From: Candidatus Rokuibacteriota bacterium
Lineage (GTDB): Bacteria > Methylomirabilota > Methylomirabilia > Rokubacteriales > CSP1-6
NCBI GenBank assembly: GCA_003220685.1
Contig: QHTE01000072.1
Coordinates: forward strand, 1 to 42,007
DNA: 42,007 nt
Direction: 5' to 3'
Shown here: in pieces, positions 6,693-15,579 of the stretch
How the letters are laid out: every line of letters starts with the position of its first letter
Position numbering within the stretch: the stretch's first letter is position 1
Position numbers and translations under genes: made by a program
Notes under the pieces: model-generated
What the model was told of the DNA's origin: nothing
Seen by the model: the letters and a program-made list of their open reading frames with translations, nothing else
The model's database searches: none

Positions 6693-7664
6693 CTAGGCGC
6701 CGCGCGCCGGGACCGAGCCCTCTTCGAACGCGCCGATCCGCCTGAACTTTTCGTAGCGCCCGGAGACGAGATCGTCCCCGGACTGCCGCGTCAGCTCGCG
6801 GAGGTTCTCCCGGAGCGCCTCGCGCAGGTGTCCCGCCGCGCCTTCCCAGTCGCGATGGGCGCCGCCGACGGGCTCGGGCACGATCGCGTCGATCACGCCG
6901 AGCCGCAGGAGGTCGGGCGCGGTGATGCGCATCGATTCGGCCGCCTCGGGGGCCTTGGCGGCGTCGCCCCACAAGATGGCCGCGCACCCTTCCGGCGAGA
7001 TCACCGAGTAGATCGCGTACTCCAGCATCAGTACCCGGTTGCCCATGCCGATCGCGAGCGCGCCGCCACTGCCGCCCTCGCCGGTCACGATCGAGAGGAT
7101 GGGCGTCCTGAGTGCTGCCATCTCACGGAGGTTCCGGGCGATCGCCTCGGCCTGGCCGCGCTCCTCGGCGCCGAGGCCGGGATAGGCCCCGGGCGTGTCG
7201 ATGAACGTGACGAAGGGCTTGGCGAACTTCTGGGCGAGGTGCATGAGGCGCAGCGCCTTCCGGTAGCCCTCGGGGTGCGGCATGCCGAAATTCCGGGCGA
7301 TCTTCTCGCGCGTGTCCCGCCCTTTCTGATGGCCGATGACGACGACCCCCTGCTCTTCGAACCGCGCCAGGCCGCCGACGACGGCCGCGTCGTCGCCATA
7401 GACGCGATCGCCGTGGAGCTCGACGAAATCCTCGAAGAGGAGCTTGATGAAGTCGCGGGTGTGCGGGCGCTTGGGGTGTCGCGCGAGCTGCGTGCGCTGC
7501 CAGGCGGTCAGGCTCGCGTAGGTGCGCTGGCGCAGGCGCGCGAGCCGCTCCTCGAGCTTCGCGATCTCCTCGCGAGCCTTCGGCGCGTTCTCCTCGGCCT
7601 GGAGCGCCGCGATCCGGGTCTCGATGTCGAGGAGTGGCTGCTCGAAGTCAAGCGCGTCCGGCAT
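6693..7664 (-). CDS. accA: acetyl-CoA carboxylase carboxyltransferase subunit alpha
   Basis: AccA pairs with AccD to transfer CO2 from carboxybiotin to acetyl-CoA, forming malonyl-CoA for fatty acid synthesis. The 323 residues cover the usual length. The N-terminal helical region (LDFEQPLLDIETRIAALQ) is followed by the crotonase-like core with RDFIKLLFEDFVELHGDR, GHQKGRDTREKI, FIDTPGAYPG, GEGGSGGALAIGMG and SVISPEGCAAILW. The ATG at 7662-7664 lies inside the 3' end of dnaE, overlapping it by 17 bases, which indicates coupling. The gene is the last of the guaB-guaA-dnaE-accA unit. AccD and the biotin carboxylase genes are not in this window, although birA is nearby at 14791. Confidence 0.95.
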   Translation of the reverse strand: MPDALDFEQPLLDIETRIAALQAEENAPKAREEIAKLEERLARLRQRTYASLTAWQRTQLARHPKRPHTRDFIKLLFEDFVELHGDRVYGDDAAVVGGLARFEEQGVVVIGHQKGRDTREKIARNFGMPHPEGYRKALRLMHLAQKFAKPFVTFIDTPGAYPGLGAEERGQAEAIARNLREMAALRTPILSIVTGEGGSGGALAIGMGNRVLMLEYAIYSVISPEGCAAILWGDAAKAPEAAESMRITAPDLLRLGVIDAIVPEPVGGAHRDWEGAAGHLREALRENLRELTRQSGDDLVSGRYEKFRRIGAFEEGSVPARGA

Positions 7665-10600
7665 AGTCCACGCTGACCGAGCCCGGCCCGAGGCGGCTCT
7701 CGCCCTCGGCCACGAGCTCACGGCTTCCGTCCACCGAGAGGCCGCGCGTACGAACGACGACTTCTTGGCCTTCGAGGACGAGATGCAGGAAGACCGGCAC
7801 GCGGCCGGGGTGCTCCTCGCAGAGCTGACGCACGGCCGCGAGCGCGGCGCTCGGGTCCTCGCCCGGCGTCACACGGATGCGGCAGGCGTTCGGCTCGCTC
7901 GCGCCGCCGCCGTTGCGCGGGCGACCGCCCGACTCGGCGAGCGCTTGCGCCAACTCACGGACGTCTTCGGCGAGAACGACTCGCCCCTTGTCGCCGTCGT
8001 CGACTCGGCCGCGGACCAGCAGTGGCTCGCGCTCGCCGGAGCGCAGACACGTGGCCGCCGACTTGAACGGCTCCGGGAACACCGTGACCTCGACGGTACC
8101 CTCCATGTCCTCGAGCGTGAAGAACGCCATCCGATTGCCGCCCTTCGTCGAGGTTTCCTTGAGGCCGGTCGCGTGCCCGAACAGCAGGACGCGCGCCCCG
8201 TGACCCTTGGCCGCGAGGTCGGCGGACGTCGTGACGCCCAGCGGCTCGACGACGCCGCGGTATCGCGCCAGCGGATGTCCCGAGATGTAGAAGCCGAGGA
8301 CTTCCTTCTCGAACGCCAAGCGCTGATCGGCATCCCACTCCGGCATGATCTCGGCGGGCGCGCTCACCCGGGCCGGCGCCGCGGCCGGCATCATCTCGAA
8401 GAACGAGCCCTGGCCCTCGGCGCGGTCGCGCTGCTGGCGCTGGCCGCTCTCGAGCGCCGTGTCGGTGGTGGCCAAGAGATGCGCGCGCGTGAGGCCGAGC
8501 GAGTCGAACGCGCCGGCCTTGATGAGGCTCTCCACCACGCGCCGGTTGACGAGCCGGAGATCGACCCGCGCGCAGAAATCCTCGAGCATCTTGAACGTGC
8601 CCTCGGCGCTGCGCGATTTCAGGATCGACTGCATCGCCGCCTCGCCCACGTTCTTGATCGCGGCCAGGCCGAAGCGAACCGTGTCGCCGGCGACGGAGAA
8701 CTGAACGGCCGATACGTTTACGTCAGGCGGCACTACCTGGATACCCATCGCGCGGCACTCTTCGATGTACTTCACGATCTTGTCGGTGTCCCCCATTTCG
8801 GAGGTCAGCAAGGCGGCCATGAACTCGACCGGATAGTTCGCCTTGAAGTACGCGGTCTGGTAGGCGACGAGCCCGTACGCCGCGCCGTGCGATTTGTTGA
8901 ACCCATAGCCCGCGAACTTCTCCATCAGCTCCCAGACGCGCTCGGCCTTCGCGGCGGAGGTGTTGCGCTCGCGGCACCCGTTGACGAACTTCTCGCGCTG
9001 CTTGGCCATCAGCTCGCGGTCCTTCTTGCCCATGGCCCGGCGCAGGATGTCGGCCTCGCCCATCGTGAAGCCCGCCATCTCGGAGGCGATCTGCATGATC
9101 TGCTCTTGATAGACCATGATCCCGTACGTCTCCCGCGTGAACTTCTCCATGGCCGGGTGCTCGTACGTGATCTTGGACCGCCCGTGCTTGCGCTGGATGA
9201 AGTCGGGGATGAGCTCCATCGGGCCGGGCCGGTAGAGCGAGACCATGGCGATCAGGTCTTCGAGCTGCCCGGGCCGGAGCCCGCGAAGCGCGTCGCGCAT
9301 GCCCGACGACTCGAGCTGGAACACGCCGAACGTCTTCGCCTCGGAGAGCATCTCGTACGTCTTCTTGTCGTCGAGCGGCAGCCGGTCGAGATCGAGCTCG
9401 AGCCCGCGCGATTCCTTGATCAGCGCCACCGTGTTGGCCAGCACGGTGAGCGTCCGGAGACCGAGGAAGTCCATCTTGAGCAGGCCGAGCTTCTCGATCG
9501 GTCCCATCGCGTAGCCGGTAATCAGCTCGGGGCGCTTGGGGTCCTTGTAGAGCGGGATGTGCTCCTCGAGCGGTTCGTCGGAGATCACGACGGCCGAGGC
9601 GTGCACCGAGGCGTGACGCGTGCAGCCCTCGAGCGTGCGGGCGATCTCCCACAGCTCGCGCACGTTCGCCTGGCCCCGCACCATCTCGGCCAGCGGCAGC
9701 GACTTCTGATAGGCGTCGTCGAGCGTGATGTTCAGCGGGAAGTTCGGCACGAGCTTCGCGATGCGGTCGACGTCGCCGTAGGGCATGCCGAGCACGCGCC
9801 CAACGTCGCGGATCGCCGCCTTGGCGCCGAGCGTCCCGAACGTGATGATGTGGGCGACCCGGTCGCGCCCGTAGCGCTCGGCGACGTAGCGGATGACCTC
9901 GTCCCGGCGGTCGTCCGAGAAATCGATGTCCATGTCGGGCATCGAGATCCGCTCGGGGTTCAAGAATCGCTCGAAGAGCAGCCCGTATCGTATCGGATCG
10001 ATGTTCGTGATCCCCAGGCAGTAGGCCGTCAACGAGCCCGCCGACGAGCCGCGCCCGGGCCCGACCGCGATCCCCTGCTCGCGGGCGTAGCGGATGAAGT
10101 CCCAGACCACCAGGAAATAGCCCGCGAAGCCCATCTTCTCGATGACGGCGAGCTCGTGGGCCAGCCGCGCCTCGACGGCGTCGCCGGGCGTCGCTCCGTA
10201 GCGCCGCCGGAGCCCCGCGTGGGCCAGCTCGTGCAGGTAGCCGTCAAGCGTGTGCCCGTCGGGAACGAGGTAGCGCGGCAGGTGGAACTGGTTGAAGTCG
10301 AGCGTGAGGTTGCAGCGCTCGGCCACCGCCAGCGTGTTCTGGCAGGCCTCGGGTAGCTCCGCGAAGACGCGCGCCATCTCCTCGGCCGACTTGATGTAGA
10401 ACTCCTGCGTCGAGAACCGGAAGCGCCCGGTGTCTTGCAGATTCGTGCCGGTCTGGATGCAGAGCAGCGCCTCGTGGGCGCGGGCGTGGCCTCCCTCGAG
10501 ATAGTGCGAGTCGTTCGTGCCGACGACCGGAGCGCCGATCGACTTGGCGATCCGCAGGGTTTCGGCCATGACCCGCTCCTGCTCCTCGAGCCCGTGCGCC

Positions 10601-11139
10601 TGGACCTCCATGAAGTAGTGGTCCTTGCCGAAGACCTCCTGGTACCACCCGGCGGTCTCCCGGGCCTTCGCGGCGTCGCCGGCGCTGAGTATGCGTGAGA
10701 CCTCGGAGTTCAGACAGCCCGAGAGGACGAGGAGGCCGTCGGCGTGCTGGGCCAGCAGCTCGCGATCGACGCGCGGCTTGTAGTAGAAGCCCTCGAGGAA
10801 CGCCCGGGACACCAGCTTGACGAGGTTCTTGTACCCCGCCCGATTGCGGACGAGGACCGTCAGGTGGTTGGCGCCCTCGTAGCCGCCATCCTGCGAGCCC
10901 CGCTCCTTCCGGCCGCCCGGCGCCACGTAGAGCTCGCAGCCGAGAATCGGTTTGACGCCGGCCTTCTGGGCCGCCAGGTAGAAGTCGATCGCGCCGAAGA
11001 GATTGCCATGATCGGTCAGCGCGATCGCCGGGAACTTGAGCTCCCTGGCTTTGTCGACGAGCTTCTCGAGCCGGGCGGCGCCGTCGAGCAGGCTGTACTC
11101 GGAATGGACGTGGAGGTGGACGAATTCGCTGTGCTGCAT
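7648..11139 (-). CDS. dnaE: DNA polymerase III subunit alpha
   Basis: This is the replicative polymerase, 1163 residues. The N-terminal PHP domain starts HLHVHSEYSLLDG and keeps the full set of nine metal-ligand positions (H10, H12, D19, H44, E69, H92, C142, D210, H212). The polymerase core has the catalytic aspartates in PDMDIDF (D404, D406), with PGRGSSAGSL just before. Next come the fingers with QEQIMQIASEMAGF, NKSHGAAYGLVAYQTAYFK, and the C-terminal helix-hairpin-helix and OB-fold (GNRMAFFTLEDMEG). The ATG at 11137-11139 gives the standard N-terminus. A GTG at 11160 would add seven residues and overlap guaA. The gene sits 11 bases after guaA and overlaps accA downstream. Confidence 0.97.
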   Translation of the reverse strand: MQHSEFVHLHVHSEYSLLDGAARLEKLVDKARELKFPAIALTDHGNLFGAIDFYLAAQKAGVKPILGCELYVAPGGRKERGSQDGGYEGANHLTVLVRNRAGYKNLVKLVSRAFLEGFYYKPRVDRELLAQHADGLLVLSGCLNSEVSRILSAGDAAKARETAGWYQEVFGKDHYFMEVQAHGLEEQERVMAETLRIAKSIGAPVVGTNDSHYLEGGHARAHEALLCIQTGTNLQDTGRFRFSTQEFYIKSAEEMARVFAELPEACQNTLAVAERCNLTLDFNQFHLPRYLVPDGHTLDGYLHELAHAGLRRRYGATPGDAVEARLAHELAVIEKMGFAGYFLVVWDFIRYAREQGIAVGPGRGSSAGSLTAYCLGITNIDPIRYGLLFERFLNPERISMPDMDIDFSDDRRDEVIRYVAERYGRDRVAHIITFGTLGAKAAIRDVGRVLGMPYGDVDRIAKLVPNFPLNITLDDAYQKSLPLAEMVRGQANVRELWEIARTLEGCTRHASVHASAVVISDEPLEEHIPLYKDPKRPELITGYAMGPIEKLGLLKMDFLGLRTLTVLANTVALIKESRGLELDLDRLPLDDKKTYEMLSEAKTFGVFQLESSGMRDALRGLRPGQLEDLIAMVSLYRPGPMELIPDFIQRKHGRSKITYEHPAMEKFTRETYGIMVYQEQIMQIASEMAGFTMGEADILRRAMGKKDRELMAKQREKFVNGCRERNTSAAKAERVWELMEKFAGYGFNKSHGAAYGLVAYQTAYFKANYPVEFMAALLTSEMGDTDKIVKYIEECRAMGIQVVPPDVNVSAVQFSVAGDTVRFGLAAIKNVGEAAMQSILKSRSAEGTFKMLEDFCARVDLRLVNRRVVESLIKAGAFDSLGLTRAHLLATTDTALESGQRQQRDRAEGQGSFFEMMPAAAPARVSAPAEIMPEWDADQRLAFEKEVLGFYISGHPLARYRGVVEPLGVTTSADLAAKGHGARVLLFGHATGLKETSTKGGNRMAFFTLEDMEGTVEVTVFPEPFKSAATCLRSGEREPLLVRGRVDDGDKGRVVLAEDVRELAQALAESGGRPRNGGGASEPNACRIRVTPGEDPSAALAAVRQLCEEHPGRVPVFLHLVLEGQEVVVRTRGLSVDGSRELVAEGESRLGPGSVSVDYAGRA

Positions 11140-11150
11140 CAAGCTCCCGG

Positions 11151-12704
11151 CTACTCCCACTCGATCGTGGAAGGCGGCTTGGAGGAGATGTCGAAGACGA
11201 CCCGGTTGACGCCTTTCACTTCGTTGATGATCCGGGTGCTGATCGTGCCGAGGAGATCATAGGGCAGCCGCGCCCAGTCCGCAGTCATCGCGTCCTGGCT
11301 CGTGACGGCCCGCACCGCGATCACGTGCGCGTAGGTCCGGTAATCGCCCATGACGCCGACGGTCCTGATGGGCAGCAGGACGGCGAACGCCTGCCACAAG
11401 GCTCGCTCGAGCCCTGCGCTCCGAACCTCTTGCTGCACGATGGCGTCGGCCTCGCGGAGCAGATCGAGCCGGTCCGCCGTCACCTCACCGAGGACGCGGA
11501 TCGCCAGCCCGGGGCCCGGGAACGGCTGCCGCCAGACGATCTCGGGAGGAAGCCCGAGGAGCCCGCCGAGCTTGCGGACCTCGTCCTTGAAGAGCTCGCG
11601 CAGCGGCTCGACGAGCTTGAATTGCATCTTCTGCGGGAGTCCCCCCACGTTGTGGTGCGTCTTGATCGTGGCCGAGGGCCCGCGAAACGAGACCGACTCG
11701 ATGACGTCGGGATAGAGCGTGCCCTGGGCGAGCCACGGGATCTCGCCGAGCTTTCTGGCCTCGTCCTCGAACACCGCGATGAACTCGGCCCCGATCCGCT
11801 TGCGCTTGATCTCCGGGTCCGTCACGCCGCGGATCGCGTCGAGGAATCGAGCGGATGCATCGACGTGGATGAGGTTCATCTTGAATGCGTCACGGAACGT
11901 GTGGACGACGGACTCGGCCTCGCCCGCTCGAAGGAGCCCGTTGTCGACGAAGACGCACGTGAGCTGGTCGCCGATCGCGCGGTGGACCAGGACGGCGACC
12001 ACCGAGGAGTCGACGCCACCCGAGAGCGCGCACAGCACGCGCTGTCCATTCACCTGCGCGCGGATCGCCTCGACAGTCGTGTCGATGAAGCCGGCCATCG
12101 ACCAGGTCCGGTTCACCCCGCACGCGGTGAGGAAGTTGTCGAGGATCGTCCGCCCCTGCGGGGTGTGGAGGACCTCCGGATGGAACTGGACCGCGTAGAG
12201 CCGGCGGTCCTCGTCCGCCATCGCCGCGACCGGGCAGTTCGGGGTCCTGGCGAGCGGGACGAAGCCCTTCGGCGGCCGAAGCACGGTGTCGCCGTGGCTC
12301 ATCCAGACCGTGACGCGGCCGGTGGGCTCGGGCTCGACGCCGCGGAACAGCGGGCTCGCGCCCTGCAAGGTGATCTCCGCCTTGCCATACTCCCGGCGCT
12401 CGGCCGGAATCACGTGGCCCCCCAGGAGATAGCCCATCGCCTGCATCCCGTAGCAGATTCCCAGGACCGGAATGCCGGCGTCGAACAGCTCCTCGGGCGG
12501 CAGCGGCGCGCCCTCCTCGTAGACGCTCGACGGTCCGCCGGAGAGGATGATGCCCTGGTAGCCCGCCGATAGGATCTCAGCGAGCGGATGCGCGCAGGAG
12601 AAGATCTCGGAGTAGACGGACATCTCGCGGACCCTCCGTGCGATCAGCTGTGTGTACTGACCGCCGAAATCGAGGACCGCGATCTTGCCGGCGCCGCCCG
12701 ACAT
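11151..12704 (-). CDS. guaA: GMP synthase (glutamine-hydrolysing)
   Basis: GuaA converts XMP to GMP with ATP and glutamine, the last step of guanine nucleotide synthesis. The 517 residues show the class I amidotransferase triad (C84 in GICYGMQ, H175 and E177 in QFHPEV) and the PP-loop ATP site (SGGVDSS, 228-234). The C-terminal dimer domain includes RQPFPGPGLAIR, and the protein ends TISTRIINEVKGVNRVVFDISSKPPSTIEWE, as most GMP synthases do. It starts 10 bases after guaB and ends 11 bases before the dnaE ATG, so it lies within the same transcription unit as both. Confidence 0.97.
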   Translation of the reverse strand: MSGGAGKIAVLDFGGQYTQLIARRVREMSVYSEIFSCAHPLAEILSAGYQGIILSGGPSSVYEEGAPLPPEELFDAGIPVLGICYGMQAMGYLLGGHVIPAERREYGKAEITLQGASPLFRGVEPEPTGRVTVWMSHGDTVLRPPKGFVPLARTPNCPVAAMADEDRRLYAVQFHPEVLHTPQGRTILDNFLTACGVNRTWSMAGFIDTTVEAIRAQVNGQRVLCALSGGVDSSVVAVLVHRAIGDQLTCVFVDNGLLRAGEAESVVHTFRDAFKMNLIHVDASARFLDAIRGVTDPEIKRKRIGAEFIAVFEDEARKLGEIPWLAQGTLYPDVIESVSFRGPSATIKTHHNVGGLPQKMQFKLVEPLRELFKDEVRKLGGLLGLPPEIVWRQPFPGPGLAIRVLGEVTADRLDLLREADAIVQQEVRSAGLERALWQAFAVLLPIRTVGVMGDYRTYAHVIAVRAVTSQDAMTADWARLPYDLLGTISTRIINEVKGVNRVVFDISSKPPSTIEWE

Positions 12705-12714
12705 CGGCGCCCCG

Positions 12715-13875
12715 CTACCGCGGGCGCCCGAGCTTCTGAGCCTGCTGGAAGACCTTGCCTTCGGTCTTGATCGTGGGCGCGATGATCAGCTCGGTCTGCT
12801 GCAGGTCGCGGATCGTGCGCGCCCCGACCGAGCCCATGCACGTCCGGATCGCCCCGACGAGGTTGAGCGTGCCGTCCTCAGTGAACGCCGGCCCGAAGAG
12901 GATCTGCTCGAGCGAGCCCGCGCTCCCCACGCGGATCCGGGTGCCGCGCGGCAGGTTGGCGTGCGGCGTCGCCATGCCCCAGTGGTAGCCGCGTCCGGGC
13001 GCTTCGATCGCGCGCGCGAAGGCCGACCCGATCATGACCGCGTCGGCGCCCGACGCGAACGCCTTGCACACGTCGCCGCCCGTCGTCATGCCGCCGTCGG
13101 TGATGATCGGCACGTAGCGCCCGCTCCGCTTCCAGTAGAAGTCGCGCGCGGCGGCGGCGTCGGCGGTGGCGGTCACCTGCGGCACGCCGAGCCCGAGCAC
13201 CTCGCGGCTCGTGCAGGCCGCGCCGGGGCCCACGCCGATCAGAAGCGCGTCGGCGCCCACGTCCATCAGCTCGAGGCAGGCCTCGTAGGTCACGACGTTG
13301 CCGATGACGAGCGGGATGGCCAGCTGCTTTTTCAGCTTGCGGAGATCGACCGGCGTGTACTCGGTGGCGATGTGCCGAGCCGTGGTGACCGTCGACTGGA
13401 CCACGAAGATGTCCGCGCCGGCCTCCTGCGCGATCTGGGCGAACCGCTCGGCGCGCTGGGGGATCGAGGAGACGACGGCCGGCCCTCCGCCCTTCTTGAT
13501 CTCGCTGATCCGCTGATGGATCAGCTCTTCCTTGATCGGCTCGCCGTAGATCGACTGGATGATCTTGGTGGCCTCTTCCTGGCTGGCCGAGACGATCCGT
13601 TCGAGTACTTCGGACGGGTTCGCATAGCGGGAGAAGATGCCCTCGAGGTTCAGCACGGCCAGGCCCCCGTGGCGCCCCATCTCGATCGCGAGCCGGGGCC
13701 CGACGACCCCGTCCATGGCCGCGGCGATGATCGGCAGGTCGAAGTGGTGGCCGCAGAGCTCCCAGGAGATGTCGACTTCGTTCGGGTTGATCGTGACCGC
13801 CCCGGGCACGAGCGCGATGTCGTCGAACCCGTATGCGACCCTGGCCTTGCGCCCTCGGCCGACCCACATCCCCAT
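12715..13875 (-). CDS. guaB3: GuaB3-family IMP dehydrogenase
   Basis: This IMP dehydrogenase/GMP reductase-fold TIM barrel has 386 residues and no CBS pair, as in the GuaB3 class of actinobacteria and cyanobacteria. It begins MGMWVGRGRKARVAYGFDDI. The catalytic loop cysteine is C221 in GVGPGAACTSRE, with TDGGMTTGGDVCKAFASGAD forming the phosphate site and GSVGARTIRDLQQTE near the end. Linkage to guaA argues that it makes XMP from IMP rather than acting as GMP reductase. The ATG is preceded by AAGGAGG at 7 bases and the gene has its own strong promoter. Whether a second, CBS-bearing GuaB exists elsewhere cannot be seen. Confidence 0.9.
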   Translation of the reverse strand: MGMWVGRGRKARVAYGFDDIALVPGAVTINPNEVDISWELCGHHFDLPIIAAAMDGVVGPRLAIEMGRHGGLAVLNLEGIFSRYANPSEVLERIVSASQEEATKIIQSIYGEPIKEELIHQRISEIKKGGGPAVVSSIPQRAERFAQIAQEAGADIFVVQSTVTTARHIATEYTPVDLRKLKKQLAIPLVIGNVVTYEACLELMDVGADALLIGVGPGAACTSREVLGLGVPQVTATADAAAARDFYWKRSGRYVPIITDGGMTTGGDVCKAFASGADAVMIGSAFARAIEAPGRGYHWGMATPHANLPRGTRIRVGSAGSLEQILFGPAFTEDGTLNLVGAIRTCMGSVGARTIRDLQQTELIIAPTIKTEGKVFQQAQKLGRPR

Positions 13876-13965
13876 CGGCTAGCCTCCTTCGGAGCCGTCC
13901 GCCCGTTTGCGCCCTGGGTCCTGCATATAGTGATATAGCGCGACCCGACCTACTAGATTTCGTAG

Positions 13966-13994
13966 AGTATAACCACGAGGTCGAGCGGTGTCAA
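13966..13994 (-). promoter_or_regulatory. near-consensus sigma-70 promoter and leader of guaB3-guaA-dnaE-accA
   Basis: On the minus strand TTGACA (complement of 13989-13994) is a perfect -35 box. It is followed by a 17-base spacer and TATACT (complement of 13966-13971), five of six matches to the -10 consensus. The -35 box overlaps the coaX stop codon. Transcription would start near 13959, giving an 84-base leader (13876-13959) with an AT-rich CTATATCACTATATG patch flanked by GGGTC and GACCC, which can pair as an imperfect stem. This is the best-matching promoter seen in the window. Confidence 0.75.
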
Positions 13995-14773
13995 CGCCGT
14001 GAAGGTGCCGGGTGGGCCTCTTCGTAGAGCATCCTGAGCCCGTCGAGCCTGAGGTTGTCGTCCACCCGTTCGATGCACCTGGCGACGTCGGTCAGGAGCC
14101 CGGCGTTGCCGCCGGTGGCGACCACCTTGGCCCCTCCCCCCAGCTCGGTCTGCATCCGTTCGACCAAACCCTCGACCAGACCGGCATAACCGTAGATGGC
14201 GCCTGACTGAAGATTGGTCGTCGTGTTGCGTCCGATCGCCTCCTTCGGCCTGACGAGCTCGACCCGGGACAGCCGCGCGGCCCGGTTGATCAGGGCCTCC
14301 ACCGAGGTGACGATCCCCGGGGCGATGGCGCCCCCGATGAACTCCCCCCGGCGGTTCACGCAGTTGAACGTCGTGGCCGTGCCGAAGTCGATCACGATCA
14401 GCGGCGGGCCGTACTTCGCGAGGGCGGCGAAGGCGTCGACGTAGCGGTCGGCGCCGACCTCGCGCGGGGCGTCGACGGACAGGGGCATCCGCGTGTTCAC
14501 GCCCGGCTCGACGAAGTACGGCGGCCGGTCGAAGTACTTCTCGCACATCCACTCGAGCGTCTGCTGGACCGGGGGGACCACGTTCGAGATCGACACGCCG
14601 TCGACGGACGCAGCCCGGATTCCCCGCGACTGCAGGAGTGTCTCGATGAAGAGCCCGTACTCGTCGGCCGTCTGCTCGCGCCGGCTCGTGAGACGCCACG
14701 AGACGAGCAGACGCTCGCCGTCGAACACGCCGATCTTCGTGTTGGTGTTGCCGACGTCGGCGACGAGCAGCAT
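13991..14773 (-). CDS. coaX: type III pantothenate kinase
   Basis: CoaX phosphorylates pantothenate in the first step of coenzyme A synthesis. It is an ASKHA-fold enzyme, 260 residues. It opens MLLVADVGNTNTKIGVFDGE (phosphate loop with D6), has the pantothenate-binding GADRYVDAFAA stretch (about residues 107-117), the second phosphate motif VIDFGTATTFN, and the adenosine region VATGGNAGLL. An in-frame GAGGAGG lies upstream of the ATG. Next to birA it forms the usual birA-coaX pair (17-base gap). The TGA stop is embedded in the guaB3 promoter. Confidence 0.95.
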   Translation of the reverse strand: MLLVADVGNTNTKIGVFDGERLLVSWRLTSRREQTADEYGLFIETLLQSRGIRAASVDGVSISNVVPPVQQTLEWMCEKYFDRPPYFVEPGVNTRMPLSVDAPREVGADRYVDAFAALAKYGPPLIVIDFGTATTFNCVNRRGEFIGGAIAPGIVTSVEALINRAARLSRVELVRPKEAIGRNTTTNLQSGAIYGYAGLVEGLVERMQTELGGGAKVVATGGNAGLLTDVARCIERVDDNLRLDGLRMLYEEAHPAPSRR

Positions 14774-14790
14774 CGACCGGCCTCCTCGGG

Positions 14791-15579
14791 TCAGCTCGCG
14801 GGAACGGGCGCGCTCACCGCGTCGCCCGAGCTCACCGCCCCCGCGAGCACGCGCTTGATGGAGCCGCCGACGTCGATCAGCAGTGCGCCGTCGGCATCGA
14901 GGTCGGCCGCGATGCCGGTGACGCTATCGACAGTGACCCGCCGCCCCATGGTGTCGCTCAGCCGCCGCCACGCCTCGCGCACGGGACCGAAGCCCTCGCT
15001 CTCCAGCCGAGCCCGCCAGGCGTCGAACTCCTCCAGCAGTGCCGCGAGCATCGACTCGCGACTCGGCGCGCGTCCGGTCTCGAGCGCGACCGAGGTCGCG
15101 CTCGCCGCCAGATCGGGCGGGAAGTCGCGCTGACCGAGGTTGATGCCGACGCCGACGATCGTGACGACGGACGACCCGGTTCGAGCCGAGCTGTCCGAGT
15201 CCGCGCCGCCCCGACGAGACTCCAGCAGGATGCCCGCGATCTTCCGGCCCGCGACGAGGACGTCGTTCGGCCACTTGAGCCGCGCGTCCACGCGAGCGAC
15301 GCGGCGCAGCGCCTCGGCGACGGCGACCGCGGTCGTGAGCGACAAGGTGGAGAGCAGCGACTGCGGAAGGCGCGGCCGGACGATGATCGAGGCCAGCAGG
15401 CTCGTCCCGGCGGAAGCGCTCCAGGTCCTGCCGCGGCGGCCCCGGCCCGCCAGCTGCTGGTCGGCCACGACCACCGTGCGGTCGGCGGCGCCGCGCTCGG
15501 CGAGCGCGAAGGCGACGGACTGGGTCGAATCGACGGTGCCGAGACGGACGATGACCCCCGGAGCGCTACTGCCGGGCAT
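14791..15579 (-). CDS. birA: biotin-[acetyl-CoA-carboxylase] ligase
   Basis: The enzyme activates biotin with ATP and attaches it to the biotin carboxyl carrier protein. The 262-residue product begins directly with the catalytic domain (LGTVDSTQSVAFAL) and has no N-terminal helix-turn-helix, so it is a class I (non-repressor) ligase. Motifs are GRGRRGRTW (biotinyl-AMP loop), KWPNDVLVAGRKIAGIL and VGVGINLGQ. A short C-terminal SH3-like domain follows, with GRRVTVDSVTG. The ATG at 15577-15579 overlaps the valS stop by 14 bases. An acidic/serine-rich insert (about residues 128-140, GGADSDSSARTG) is unusual but lies in a surface loop. Confidence 0.92.
   Translation of the reverse strand: MPGSSAPGVIVRLGTVDSTQSVAFALAERGAADRTVVVADQQLAGRGRRGRTWSASAGTSLLASIIVRPRLPQSLLSTLSLTTAVAVAEALRRVARVDARLKWPNDVLVAGRKIAGILLESRRGGADSDSSARTGSSVVTIVGVGINLGQRDFPPDLAASATSVALETGRAPSRESMLAALLEEFDAWRARLESEGFGPVREAWRRLSDTMGRRVTVDSVTGIAADLDADGALLIDVGGSIKRVLAGAVSSGDAVSAPVPAS

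Noticed and set aside
7522..10356. 944-codon open frame on the plus strand opposite dnaE
   Set aside because: It is the antisense shadow of dnaE in high-GC sequence: long, Arg/His/Leu/Glu-rich, no recognisable motif, and dnaE on the other strand has a complete family signature.
13876..13965. Riboswitch (for example purine) in the guaB3 leader
   Set aside because: The imperfect stem and TATAT repeats do not show the three-way junction with conserved loop bases of purine riboswitches. It is kept only as an unexplained leader structure.
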